DNA of 64,000 bases, taken from positions 177,458,927 to 177,522,926 of the forward strand of contig CM062295.1 in assembly GCA_031216915.1 (NCBI GenBank), given 5' to 3'. Positions 43,238 to 53,584 of the stretch are shown here, in pieces. The notes under the pieces are model-generated. The model ran no database searches. It saw only the letters and a program-made list of their open reading frames with translations, and had not been told where the DNA came from. Source of the stretch: Pictodentalium vernedei. Its lineage: Eukaryota > Mollusca > Scaphopoda > Dentaliida > Dentaliidae. Position numbers and translations under genes: made by a program. The first letter of the stretch is position 1; each line of letters begins with the position of its first letter.

Positions 43238-44714
43238 TTATAGTTTTGTATAAGTGATAGGTCCACGTTCATTTTGTGTTACCCAAGGATGAAAAATCTC
43301 AGTTCTTAATCTCAATGAATCAGGAGTTCTAGGATGAAAATCAATTAATAATTAACCATGCTCACTTTTTGCATCTTTGTAAGGTGTATTTAAATGTGGT
43401 AATTGAACTTGGTTTGCCAGTACTTTACTTTGGCCTTTATCTCTTGTATTTTGAAATAAATAGAGGATATTCACGAAAATTTGATGAATACCAAAAATAT
43501 CTCGTGAGTGGCTACAAAGAAATATGAGGATCTTCACGAGCGACGCAGTCGCTCGTGAAGATCCTCATATTTCTTGTAGCCACGAACGAGATATTTTCGG
43601 TATTCATCAAATTTTCGTGAATTTTCTTTTTATTTAATGCTCTACGACTACAAACTCTCCAATTTGTGGCCTTTATTTGCCATTAAGGTGCAAAATTTAT
43701 GTGCCAAACCGGCGTCCATACAAAAATTACAACAACCAAACTCCAACCATTGGAATGTGTGAATATCCGCACAAAAAGTAGTCCCGTCTTATTTCTCCCC
43801 TAACTTTACGATTTACCAAGGCTGGCGAATTGAAATAATCACAATGTGTTTCGAAGAAATAGAACAATAACAAAAAACACCACTTTCTTATTTTCAATAA
43901 CAAGACACGTCATTTTATTTTTTTTGAACTCAATGCACTGAAGACATGTGAAGTTGAACTGAAGAAATTTGAAAGTGATTTCGGCTTTTCGCTGGAAGGT
44001 GAATGAGAAAGTCAAACTTTGAAACCGCTGATTTAATGAATTGATTTAGTCACTGTCACTATCAATTATTCGAATTCGTTTGTATTTGGGACTCTGGAAT
44101 TCATTACTGATGTGCTGACTCGTTTAAAGTACATGTGATTCGTCATCCGAACCTACGATGAAATATCGATTTCTAAATATCATTTTGATATTTCGTTTTG
44201 CCGACCGACAGGGGAATATGACTTAATTTTTCAGCGTGAATTGATGCCTGAGCATTAAATAAAATCATATATGTTCATTTAAACTAATGGTACAACTAGA
44301 TTTAGATTGTTGAAACATATTTTGTGTTATGTAAATAACACTTGCATTCCGTTGATGTCCTTTACCAATAAACTATAATTTGATTTTTTCTTCATCTTTA
44401 TCTCCTAACATATCATCGAAAACTACAATATGTCATATAGTGACATCCTTAACAATGTCATATTCATCATCAGGGATACCTTTGATGAATTTTATGTCGT
44501 CACTTTCTTTAGGTAAAGTATATGTCTTTTGCCATTTCTTTATAACACCAAGTGAATTTTTTAGTACAATTTGAAAGAAATCATGTTTCATATCAATCAG
44601 TCTTTTAACGCATTCTGTTTTCCCTAAACCACTAGGTCCAGAGATGAAAATATTACAGGGATGTTCAAACAATAAGCACTGACTTGATGCCTTAATTATT
44701 TTTTGTGAAAACAA
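43238..44714 (-). pseudogene. FtsK/HerA-type packaging ATPase of the Polinton, split by an insertion
   Basis: The first exon-like part (44433-44714) has a Walker A motif, FISGPSGLGKTECVKRLI (P-loop GPSGLGKT), and FIKGIPDD. Directly downstream, after a stop, a Walker B-like VVFDDML (about 44398-44418) and the sensor region with GKGHQRN (about 44345-44365) follow. The C-terminal part resumes at 43450 (LFQNTRDKGQ and later TPDSLRLRTEIFHPW) and ends at TAA 43238-43240. Sequence 43455-44265 is foreign to the gene. The protein would pump DNA into the capsid. Two in-frame stops plus the insertion make it inactive. Confidence 0.85.
43455..44265. mobile_element. ~0.8-kb insertion in the ATPase gene: large hairpin plus TIR segment
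   Basis: The left part is a near-perfect 155-bp palindrome (43467-43621) centred on 'gcgacgcagtcgc'. The right part (43628-44265) is bounded by ttttatttaatgctc and its complement gagcattaaataaaa, 15-bp inverted repeats. Whether this is one foldback element or two nested insertions is unclear. The exact target site cannot be fixed by eye. Confidence 0.7.
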
Positions 44715-44728
44715 TTTGTATTACTAGC

Positions 44729-44974
44729 TTATATACTACTTTCTTCCATGGGTTCTTCAAATCGATGACAAGGTATTCTTTTTAAAGATGCTTTTAACTC
44801 AAATATGGTTTCTGAAGAAGCTATTCTTTGATCAGTTTGTGGTACACATTGATTATATAAATAATTTATGATTTGTTCATCATAAATAATGATATAACTC
44901 TTGTCCAAATATTTTGCAAATTGTCTTTGTAAAAAGCATTCTTCATGTATAATGCTACAAAATTCAATATACAT
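44729..44974 (-). CDS. Small ORF upstream of the Polinton ATPase
   Basis: An 81-codon intact ORF, MYIEFCSIIHEECFLQRQ..., ends 14 bases before the ATPase start. It is helical and charged, with no domain I recognise. Close packing between polymerase and ATPase suggests a genuine gene of the element, but coding could be fortuitous. Confidence 0.4.
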   Translation of the reverse strand: MYIEFCSIIHEECFLQRQFAKYLDKSYIIIYDEQIINYLYNQCVPQTDQRIASSETIFELKASLKRIPCHRFEEPMEESSI

Positions 44975-44999
44975 TTCTGTTTTTTTTTTTCAATTGATT

Positions 45000-47900
45000 T
45001 TTAATAACATCTTTTTTATTGTTTGGTGACTATGAGTAATAAGTTGAAAATCATACAATAATGCCTTACATGAGATCTTGTTTTCTAAAAGACATCCTGC
45101 CTGATCCATGGTTGAAAATCAAATGTTCCATTGACATCATAGGTGGGGTCTATTCATACTTTTAACCTGTATGGACATGTCTCATATTTATTTACCACAA
45201 AACGTGTTTTTGGGTATAGAGATAATAAATGTTTTGGTTTGTGTTTACATTTGTCTATTCTTGTTTTGTTTAATTCTATTTATACCTAAAACCTGTATGA
45301 ACATGTATCATATTTATTTACCACATATTGTTTTGGTTGTGTTTCACTTGTGACTTGACTATTCTTGTTACGTTTAATTCTATGTGTACATTCAATGTTT
45401 ATTTTATAATTCTGTCTATCTTGCACACAATAAACCATACTTTCAAAATTGACTATTTGTTAAGTGTTGAGATTTAAGGTAATCCCTTTGACTTTACATG
45501 AAGGGTGTATTTGTCTATCTTTAATGTATTTGTAACCATACTTTTTTCGACCTAAACCTACATATTCAATGATTTTTGCATCCGAATGTTCATCTGTCCA
45601 TTGACCTAACCTACTGTTTATAACTGTTGGATTCTAAAGTAAAGGGTTATGTATATAAAGGCAACTATCTGTATCAAAATATAAAACCTGTTTCCCTAAC
45701 TGCCCTATAACTTTATACAATTCCAAACATTCATATGCTGTGGCAAAAGAAGCTATAGCAACATTAGCTGAACAGTGTGGCTCATACATTTGTTTTGTAT
45801 CTATGTTATTCACTAAAATAAATTGATCATGCTTAAATATTTCTACATTTTTAACAATGATATTTGGGTCCTGTATCAAGTTAAAATATTTGGATGGATT
45901 GTGTATGTACTCTATTTTAGTATTGATATTGTTTTGTGTATTTTCCCCCATGAATAGTTTAACATGTTTTTTGCAAATGATCCTTTTCCTGGATCTTTTT
46001 CAATATCTAGTAAATTTATGTTTTCAATTTTTGCATAATCTTTTTTAAAAGTGTGTTTATCTGTAACCGTTTTCATCCAGTCTGGATACCCACTAGCTTT
46101 TTGTTTCATTTTAAAATATTTATTCACGTAATGTTTGCAAATTGCTGTACACCATTCTTCCCAGTGCCAAATCTGATAAGTGTCAGGTATTTTGTACCCC
46201 ACACCCATTGCTTTGAAAAGTTCTACAGTTGTCCATGTACCTACAAGACTGCGTTGTTCTGAGTTGTGTTCACAGTGACCATTTTCTTGTTACCATGAAT
46301 TGGTAAAACTGGCATGTGAAGATTTTGTGGTGGTAAAACTTTACATTTAATGAGTCCCCTATACGGTCTTTAAATATGTGTATCAATGTTTTTGTTTGTG
46401 AGTATTTTGGATGACCTGCTGGATATTCTCTGTGTTTATTAACATACGGATAAAGTGAACAAATATGTACTCTATTTTAATGTTTGAGCTTTGATCTATT
46501 TGATGGTATAATTTAATGGCATTTGTTCTCCCTCCAAATAATGCTTCCTGTGGTTTAATTGGATCCATGTCTGAAACAAATGAATTGAGATCTGTCTTTA
46601 ATTCAGAATCTGTTTTGCATAAAGTGTCATATTCATGTTCTCATATCCCTTTCAAGTGACTTAAAATGTTCTATGTGATCCTCTGTAAAATTTTCAACTG
46701 ACTGGAATTTTTGCATTTGTGTCTTGATAACATTTTTCAAATCTATGCCACATACATCCAAAAATAAAAAAATCGACAATGGGGTTTGTCTCTTTGTGAC
46801 ATCCATCTACATAATAATCTCTTATTTTAAATTCCCCACCATTCTGTGCATGATGTAAGTGTATGTGTTCTTGTGCAAGTAACGGTAAAAGTTTGTTAGC
46901 CTTTATAGTGTATTCAACTGGAGCTGGGAAACTTTTGTCTGAAATGATGGCTGATGTATGTTCTGGCATTGATGTTTTCTCCAAGCTTTATTGCAGGCAT
47001 CAGCTAAGGTAACTGCTTCTCTGAAAAGACCTATTCCATCATTATCTAAAAACATTGTCTAAATTCCCCCACACCATCTTCATAAGATATCTAGATCTGA
47101 TCGACAGTACATTTCCATTTCTTTTTGAAAGTTAAATCTCGCATTGGTGGTGAGTTTCTGATTATACCATATGATGAATTCTTCCCTTTCCAATGGAGAC
47201 ATAGAATCAGGCATGTAAACTTTTGCATCTAAATAAGGACCAATATAGTTCTGATAAGTTTGTGTGTTTGCCAGATGAGGGAAATAACCTTTTGCTAATT
47301 CTGTCAAACCAAATGTTTTAGGGAATTGTGCCAATCTCGTGGAAAGAAAACTTAAAGAATCAATTAATCTCACACCATAGGCTTGAAGTTGAATAATTTT
47401 GTTTCCATTCATAATCACATCTGGAGGTGTGTTATCATTTTCAACAAGATGTCTCAAAACAAATTGTCCATCAAACCCACTTAAATTATGAGCAATAGCT
47501 GTAGTCCCTTTATGTTCTATACTGAAAAACCATTCACAAAAATCCGCCAAAATAGAATTCCCTTTAAATATTGTTTATCTTTATCCACATGAAGTGCATT
47601 TTTGATCTATGGGCTTACAGATACAATCAGCATAGGAAGGATGAGTAATACAGAAATTTGGAATGTGAACTCCTGAGTCTTGAGTGGTTTCAAAGTAAAA
47701 AAAATACAAATGCAATTTTTGGCATTGTGTCATTAGGAGGTGAAGTGTATTTGGGAAGGAAACATTTATTTATGTTCAGAATTTACTTCTTGATGACATT
47801 ATTTAAATTTTTTAAACTTCTCGCAAATGTGTTTTCTTTTCCTGGCATAATTTAACATATTACAATTTTTACATTTTTGCACTTGTTCACAAATGGTTTT

Positions 47901-49104
47901 CTGTTCTTTCCCTGTTGTAATGATGTGGTTTTGAAACATGATGAACTTACAAACTGTCTATTACAACTGTAACAGGTGACGAGGTGCTCAGGAATACATT
48001 TTAAGGGGCACAGCAAACACAACCAAATTTACACATGTGCCATTCCTTAGATCGATAGCCTTGATTGCAAAGCTCACTTTAATTTGTATACCCTAAAACT
48101 CTCGTTACGTTGGTAATGGTGTCAACGTGCTGGTGATGGTGGTGTATATGTATAACTTTAATATTCTTTGTAGTTTCTGGAGGAAGTTCAAATAAGAAAT
48201 CAGATTTGTACTTGGTATGAATTTTGATGACATAGTCTGGAGAAAGCAGATCTTGTATTTTTACACTCCTCATATCCACAAGGGATATCATAATCAAGTC
48301 CTGCATTGTCCATCAATATAGTTCACTCATGAATTTCTAATTTTTTTTCCATTTCTTTTGCCAAAGTTCTCACCCATCTTTATCAACATGACACTTTCCT
48401 ACCACAATGGCCTGTGCAATACACGTGGAATTATTACCATTTTGAATTTTAACAATACTTCTTGTATTGACAACCATTTTAATAGCAGATTCAAAAGATT
48501 TTGCTTTATATAGTCCAGATACTTGTGGTAAGGAAGTGTGTGTTACTTCTAAAGATAGTTTGCCAACATGGATAGTAAAGTTATGATTGGACTGTACAAC
48601 TTTTTCAATTTCATCTAACACTATATTACCAGTGATAGAAGATGCTTTGTTTAATGGAATAAATATACCGACATCTAATCCATGGTGATTCATGGATACT
48701 CTTATGTGACCATTTTCGTCTATCGTACATTCATATTTAATCTCTGTTAACATGCTGTCAAATACTTTTTATAGGTTTTCAAATGGATTCTTCTCATCAA
48801 ATTCTTTCAATTTTATTTTATTTACATGAGAGTTTGAATGGAATTTTTTCTTGGTATTCTTAACATCTGAGGATGGGTTGTATACAATTCTCTTTCATTC
48901 TCTAATCTTCGTTTCTTGCTTTCTACTGACATCCTCTGCTTCACTCTCTATCTCACTGTTATCTTCAAAGCTTCTCTTCATCTTCTGTATTCTCTTGTGA
49001 AAAATCAGTCTTGGCTTCTTGGCGTCCAAAATAGCAAGTGGGAGATAGATGAGAATCACCCCTTCTTTTATACTTTTTTCTTCACAAAAATGCTCACAAT
49101 TCAC
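45000..49104 (-). pseudogene. Protein-primed DNA polymerase B of the Polinton
   Basis: Recognisable in order along the - strand. The N-terminal region (48370-48753) ends CIAQAIVVGKCHVDKDG. A zinc-ribbon-like Cys/His block follows (about 47930-48075). The 3'-5' exonuclease has Exo I text at about 47700, IAHNLSGFDGQFVLR (Exo II, about 47430-47490) and the Exo III region with YCRSDLDIL (47080-47110). Motif A text SLYPYVNKHREYPAGHP lies near 46430-46470. The catalytic motif C is LYFDTDSCLY (about 45655). A C-terminal KVKGITLN block is at about 45470. The segment 48760-49104 is a charged N-terminal extension. Total length, about 1250-1350 codons, fits Polinton pPolB. Numerous frameshifts and stops make it inactive. 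Confidence 0.9.
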
Positions 49105-49417
49105 TATTTTAATCCCATTGTTTCCTCATCTTGGTGTGAAGTACTTTGTAAATCTGGATAATTATTTTCTGCACCATCTATGAACATTTTGTCTGATTTA
49201 GTTTTGAATTTATTTGCAAGTGCAGCTTTTCTTGCAATCGCACCACTAAATGATGTATTTACATAATCTAATAACATGAGTGAAAGTAGAAAATTAGAAT
49301 CTGGAATATCATTTAAAGTTGAAAGATAGTTGAAAATGTTTGTTTTAAACTGTATCCATAATCCATGACTGATATTTTATCTGGAGGCATTTGCATACAT
49401 CAGGGTGGTTAGTAAAA

Positions 49418-49615
49418 TTAATAGTTTTTAATAACTTGGATGTAAGAACAATTTGGTGACCACTTATCATGTTCTTGTAAAGGAATATCTTTAGGTTCTC
49501 AATTCATTAAATCTAGCCCACAAACGAAACATTTTACTTTACCATCGCCCACATAGAAAAAGCCAGTTTTAGCTAATTCTTCTTTCTTGGATTGTAAAAA
49601 AGAATTTGTAGTCAT
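49418..49615 (-). pseudogene. BIR-domain (IAP/survivin-type) protein, one in-frame stop
   Basis: A compact ORF from ATG 49615 to TAA 49418. It shows one BIR repeat: ELAKTGFFYVGDGKVKCFVCG, then EPKDIPLQEHDKWSPNCSY. The zinc ligands are C-x2-C (CFVC), the His of QEH and the Cys of NCS, with normal BIR spacing. An in-frame TGA stands where BIR domains have a conserved tryptophan (before EP). BIR proteins bind caspases or other partners and block apoptosis or act in cell division. There is no RING after it in this frame. It lies directly upstream of the polymerase on the same strand, so it is probably Polinton cargo. A TATATA-like box lies about 40 bases upstream. Confidence 0.75.
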
Positions 49616-49774
49616 ACTAAAACTCGAAAGTCTTGTAATCTCTGATAGGTATATAGGATATGCAGATTAGGTGGTAGAGACATGTCGAGTGTTCAATGTT
49701 TACTTTGACATTTCTGTAAAAACTATAACTTGTCTTTTTATACCCATAAGATTCATAAGTGGGGTGAAATGGTT

Positions 49775-50190
49775 CATGTAATTATTGAAATAAACTGTGT
49801 GCATTTCCCACATCACACTGGAAATAAAATGTAATGAATGTTATTATTTGCAATTCAATACATTTTATTTTTAATGTGGTGTGACAAATGCACACAGTTT
49901 ATTTCAATAATTACATGAAACATTTCTTAATAGGAGAGTTTCAAGATAATAATCTTATTTTTCTGTTAAAATATTTCTTGGCTAGGAGTTTGTCTTTTAT
50001 ACTTGTCTTTTCTGTTTGCAAATTCAATACATTTTATTTTCAATGTAGTGTGACAAATGCACACAGTTTATTTCAATAATTACATGAAACATTTCTTAAT
50101 AGGAGAGTATAAAGATAATAATCTTATTTTTCTGTTCAAATATTTCTTGTCTAGGAGTTTGTCTTTTATACTTGTCTTTTCTGTTTGCAA
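49775..50190. repeat. Palindrome and 169-bp tandem duplication
   Basis: Arms of about 65 bp pair across 49775-49917 (outermost 'catgtaattattgaaataaa' with its complement). The right arm and its flank are then repeated in tandem: 'aattcaatacattttatttt' at 49852 and 50021. Each copy ends 'gtcttttctgtttgcaaatt'. Confidence 0.85.
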
Positions 50191-50676
50191 ATTAGTTTTC
50201 TGAAAAAGTTTTCTGTTTATACAAAAAACTTTTTCAGAAAACTAATTTGCAAACAGAAAAATAATTTTCAAACAGAAAAGCAATTTTCGTATTTTTTATT
50301 TCTATGAAATTATTTTTTCTGTTTGCAAATTAGCTTTATGAAAAAGTTTTCTGTTTTACAAAAAACGTTTTCAGAAAATTAATTTGCAAACAGAAAAAAT
50401 AATTTTTATGTTCTAATGTTTTTAAAACATAAAGTCATTTTCTCAAAAAGATTTTTGATAAAATGTTTTTTATGTTTCACACAAAAACAATTTTCTGAAA
50501 ACTTAAATTCCATGCAAGTAAAAAATAATCTCATGTCAAGAATACTTTGATGTACAGTGCAAAAACGTATTTGTGTTACACATATGTTTTTTTTGTTTTT
50601 CAGAATTTGTACAACGTACAACGTACAAATTCTGAAAACAAAAAAAAAACTTTTATGTAACATAGATACGTTTTTG
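50178..50676. repeat. Cluster of three long hairpins
   Basis: Hairpins at 50178-50262 and 50314-50400 are related to each other ('ttctgtttgcaaattagttt' and complement). A third, at 50561-50676, is centred on 'caacgtacaacgtac' with arms containing 'aaaacgtatttgtgttac'. AT-rich; it separates the BIR gene from the H4-like gene. Confidence 0.85.
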
Positions 50677-50904
50677 CATTACACCATTTGAAATGCATTA
50701 CTTGCTAGATAAATTCACAAGCAAATCACCTCATACTAATGTGATTAAAAGGGAATACATCTAAGCTTTTTTCAATGCAATGAAAAACATAGATTTTCAC
50801 ACTTCTTGAATTGAATAAAGTCTTGATGCCAATATTCAAGTGGGAAACTGCCAAGCATGTGTATCAAGAGTTTTCTCTTTTTTACAATATGTGATGGCCC
50901 TGAA

Positions 50905-51190
50905 AAGGACCTTTACTTTGTTTTTCTTTTTAATCACTAACCCAGCATATTTATTCCATTTTTTACATCCCCTGTTAACATCATCTCCAGTAACAATGGC
51001 TTGTTCATCTCCTCTTAATCTTGTGTATCAGATTGTATCCCTGCTGACATTCCATAGAAACTGTTGTAAATCTTTTGAACTTTGTCAAGTTCTAATGGTG
51101 AAATTCTCTCGACTCCAGCTCTTCTTGCAAGTCATCATAAATTATTTTTTGGAATTGTAATCATTGATTCCCACTTCATTCCATCTCTTC
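50905..51190 (-). pseudogene. Histone-H4-like histone-fold gene, diverged and broken
   Basis: On the - strand a frame reads LARRAGVERISPLELDKVQ (about 51080-51140), matching the RRLARRGGVKRIS...Y segment and first helix of H4. Two adjacent TGA codons (about 51141-51146) precede it where H4 has arginines. The reading then moves to a second frame with QFLWNVSRDTI, a TGA, and YTRLRGDEQAIVTGDDVN (about 50975-51070), matching helix 2, loop 2 (the T-V-T-hxDV pattern) and helix 3. Animal H4 is almost invariant, so this level of divergence argues against a recent host histone copy. It lies upstream of the BIR gene on the same strand. It could be Polinton or viral cargo; its relation to archaeal- or virus-type histones is open. 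Confidence 0.65.
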
Positions 51191-51469
51191 CAATTCCATT
51201 TATTCACTTCAGTATCTTCATCTCAATCAATAGCTTATTCTCATGGTTGGTTCAGTATCAAGTAATAACTGAGCTCAAGTTTACAGTTTTATACTTACTC
51301 CAACGACATGATAGTAAACGTCATAAATGATTGATTTTCTCCTGCCGTATAATCAAAATAGCATGTGAGTGTTCTCTGGAGATATTTTGATCAAAATGAC
51401 AGCTTGCTTTTCCTATAAATGCCATGTCACAATAACAATTGATGATTGTATTTGTTCAGTCAAGAAAAT
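51191..51469. promoter_or_regulatory. Possible divergent intergenic region
   Basis: It separates the - strand H4-like gene from the + strand ORF starting at 51470, so it would hold promoters for both. No clear core-promoter element was identified. Confidence 0.3.
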
Positions 51470-52744
51470 ATGACAGAGCTCAATTTTTTATCAGATTTTG
51501 GTGATTTAATAAACATTGACCCTGCAATACTAGCATCAGCAGAGTGAATTGTCATCAGCCACTATTTATTTATTGGGGTTTAACGACACTTTCGACATCC
51601 AGGGTCACCTCATGTCAGAAAGTGTTATGGGTGAAGGAAGCCACAGTATCCAGAGAGAACCACTGAGCAATGGTGAGCAAATGTCATGTTTCCAACATAC
51701 TAACTTCACACAAGCACTGTTATCATTGGTTGAAGACAAGTGCAACATCGACGGGCAGTACGCCTTAGTGAACAACGCCACCATGCCCCCATGTGGGCAA
51801 TAGGGATGAAGCATCTTGCCCAAGGATGCAACATGGTTGCCGCAGGTGGGATTCGAACTGAGGACCTCTCGGCTTGCAACCTGCGCCTCTACCTACTGAG
51901 CCACCACTCCCCCATCAACCACTACTTCAACAGATCATAATGAAGGTTTACTGAAGGATATTTTAAAAGCTATACAAGAAATGAAATCATGTCACAACTA
52001 AATAGTCCTATCAGCAGAGAAACTAATAGTATCGGTGAAATTCAAGATGATAGAAGAGAATACAATACAAATTTCACAACGGCAAAACCTGGACCAAAAC
52101 CATGTAAACGTCTTGTTACTACTGATACACAAATTGAGGTCTCTGAAGAGGAGAAAATGGAACAGATCAAAAAACCACTCATTCCTCTACCCAATATGAA
52201 ACATATACATTTCAATAGAACTGGAAGATATTCAAAAAGAATGGATAAGTGAATACATTGAAAGAATTAAAAAAAAACTTTTCAGGGCTACTTAAATTTC
52301 ACCCAGGGATGAAGTTCTCCACAAAGAAGAGTATCTGTAGGTCCAAATATATAGTTTATTTGCACAAAACAAATCATCTTGTCATGAGCATCATACATGG
52401 AGCCTATAATACAAAATTTACAAATAATAAATATATTGCACATAAATCACCCGCAGAAAGAGTATAATAAATATTTGAAATTGAACAATGAAGAGAAATC
52501 GAAGAAATATAATAATTCTGAGTTGAGCGATCTCGGAATTCCGAAAAGTAAAAATCGACCCAAATGTTTTATTATAATAAACCTACCAGATATGCATGAT
52601 TCAAAAAGTCTTATATTATACAATATAAGTGGATTTGAAGATTTCTATACAAGAATAATAAAGATATGTCTGGTCCGGATGAAGGCTGAAAGTAGATTTG
52701 AAGTGAATGGACAAATACTACATGTGGCGGAAGAAAATGAGTAG
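51470..52744 (+). pseudogene. Unrecognised + strand gene, split by a SINE
   Basis: Starts at ATG 51470 (MTELNFLSDFGDLINIDPA). It is interrupted by a SINE at 51565-51912 and resumes with a helical stretch, NEGLLKDILKAIQEMKS (about 51940-51987). An Arg/Lys/Pro-rich segment follows (51989-52252, with TTAKPGPKPCKRL), then frames at 52249-52467 and 52397-52744 that may belong to the same decayed gene. I recognise no domain. Its position suggests the opposite-strand gene of the Polinton, or a neighbouring viral-type element. Composition suggests a DNA-binding or scaffold protein, which is only a guess. Confidence 0.4.
51565..51912 (-). mobile_element. SINE (copy 7, full length)
   Basis: tRNA-like head at the right end ('gggggagtggtggctcagta' on the - strand), B-box GGTTCGAATCCC-like text, and an (ATTT)n tail at the left. 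Target duplication 'catcagccacta' (51553-51564) and 'catcaaccacta' (51913-51924), one mismatch. Confidence 0.9.
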
Positions 52745-53584
52745 TGTTAACAAAAAGTGCAAGTTAAGTCAGTAGTCAGTCAGCTTTTGGTCGAAGTCTG
52801 GTTTAATGCTTTCACACACTAACACAGATACAGCTATGTTTTAATATACAAAACAATTCCCGTTGGTTACATATTCTCCCTCTTCAGAGAAATGTGTCCC
52901 AACATTTCCATTAAAGCTCTTTCCTACAAAGAAAACAAACCAAATTAATTTTCTCTTTCCCAAAACAGAAAAGAAAGTAGGAAAACTTTTAAATCTGTCA
53001 CACAAATTTCTTCAATCCATTTCCGTTATAGGCAATGGTATTCACTGTCTACATGGATGCACTGAAATTTTTGTTAAAAAAACATATAAATTTAAAAGAC
53101 ATGCTCATAAAGTTATTTAAAAGGTGTAGCATATTTATATTAAAATCACAAGAATCACTTATGTTTCTAGGCCAATAATGAGTTGTTGTCCATGTATATA
53201 TTGTGCAGTGTGGTTTAGCCTGCAAGCAAATGGTTGACAATCCTAGTGATAATGCACACACATCCACTCACCTTGCCCCAAAAGGGAAGGCTGCAGTGCA
53301 AACCACCCTCTTCTGTAAAGAGGCACTCAAACGTGAATGTGCAAGCATTAACTTGGAAATGTCAATTAACTCGTTCACTTCAGAAAGAAAGGCAGTGATG
53401 AAGACGGCCCTACCGGTGAAGTGACACCACCTCAAACAGAAAAGGTCCCAGAATACCACATGTATAACAGCTGATGCTGTCCAAAACTTTGTGTAAAAGT
53501 CTTACAGCCAAAATCAATAATTACAGCAGTTATACTCTGCTGAAACATTATTTTTATTTGATTAAGAACCAATGGGCTTCCATA
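52745..53584. other. Non-coding flank, possibly Gypsy 3' region
   Basis: ORFs of 60-85 codons without recognisable motifs. A 3' LTR would be expected here if the Gypsy element were complete, but none can be shown without the matching 5' copy. Confidence 0.35.

Larger units (their letters stand above)
35868..49615 (-). mobile_element. Polinton/Maverick element, decayed
   Basis: One strand carries the diagnostic Polinton set: protein-primed DNA polymerase B, packaging ATPase, integrase with chromodomain, adenain-type protease, and penton- and hexon-like capsid proteins. There are also small hydrophobic proteins and a BIR gene. All are damaged to different degrees. SINEs interrupt the integrase and one structural-type gene, and a roughly 0.8-kb insertion interrupts the ATPase. 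Terminal inverted repeats were not found, so the true limits are uncertain. If the sequence up to about 52744 belongs to it, the total is about 17 kb, a usual Polinton size. Confidence 0.9.

Noticed and set aside
35456-50700. Terminal inverted repeats of the Polinton
   Set aside because: I compared the left and right flanks by eye and found no convincing match, so none is annotated.
50905-51190. Ordinary processed pseudogene of host histone H4
   Set aside because: The residues outside the core motifs differ far more than expected for any copy of the nearly invariant animal H4.
53049-53424. Overlapping ORFs on both strands beside the Gypsy remnant
   Set aside because: No recognisable motifs, no conserved composition and no LTR evidence.
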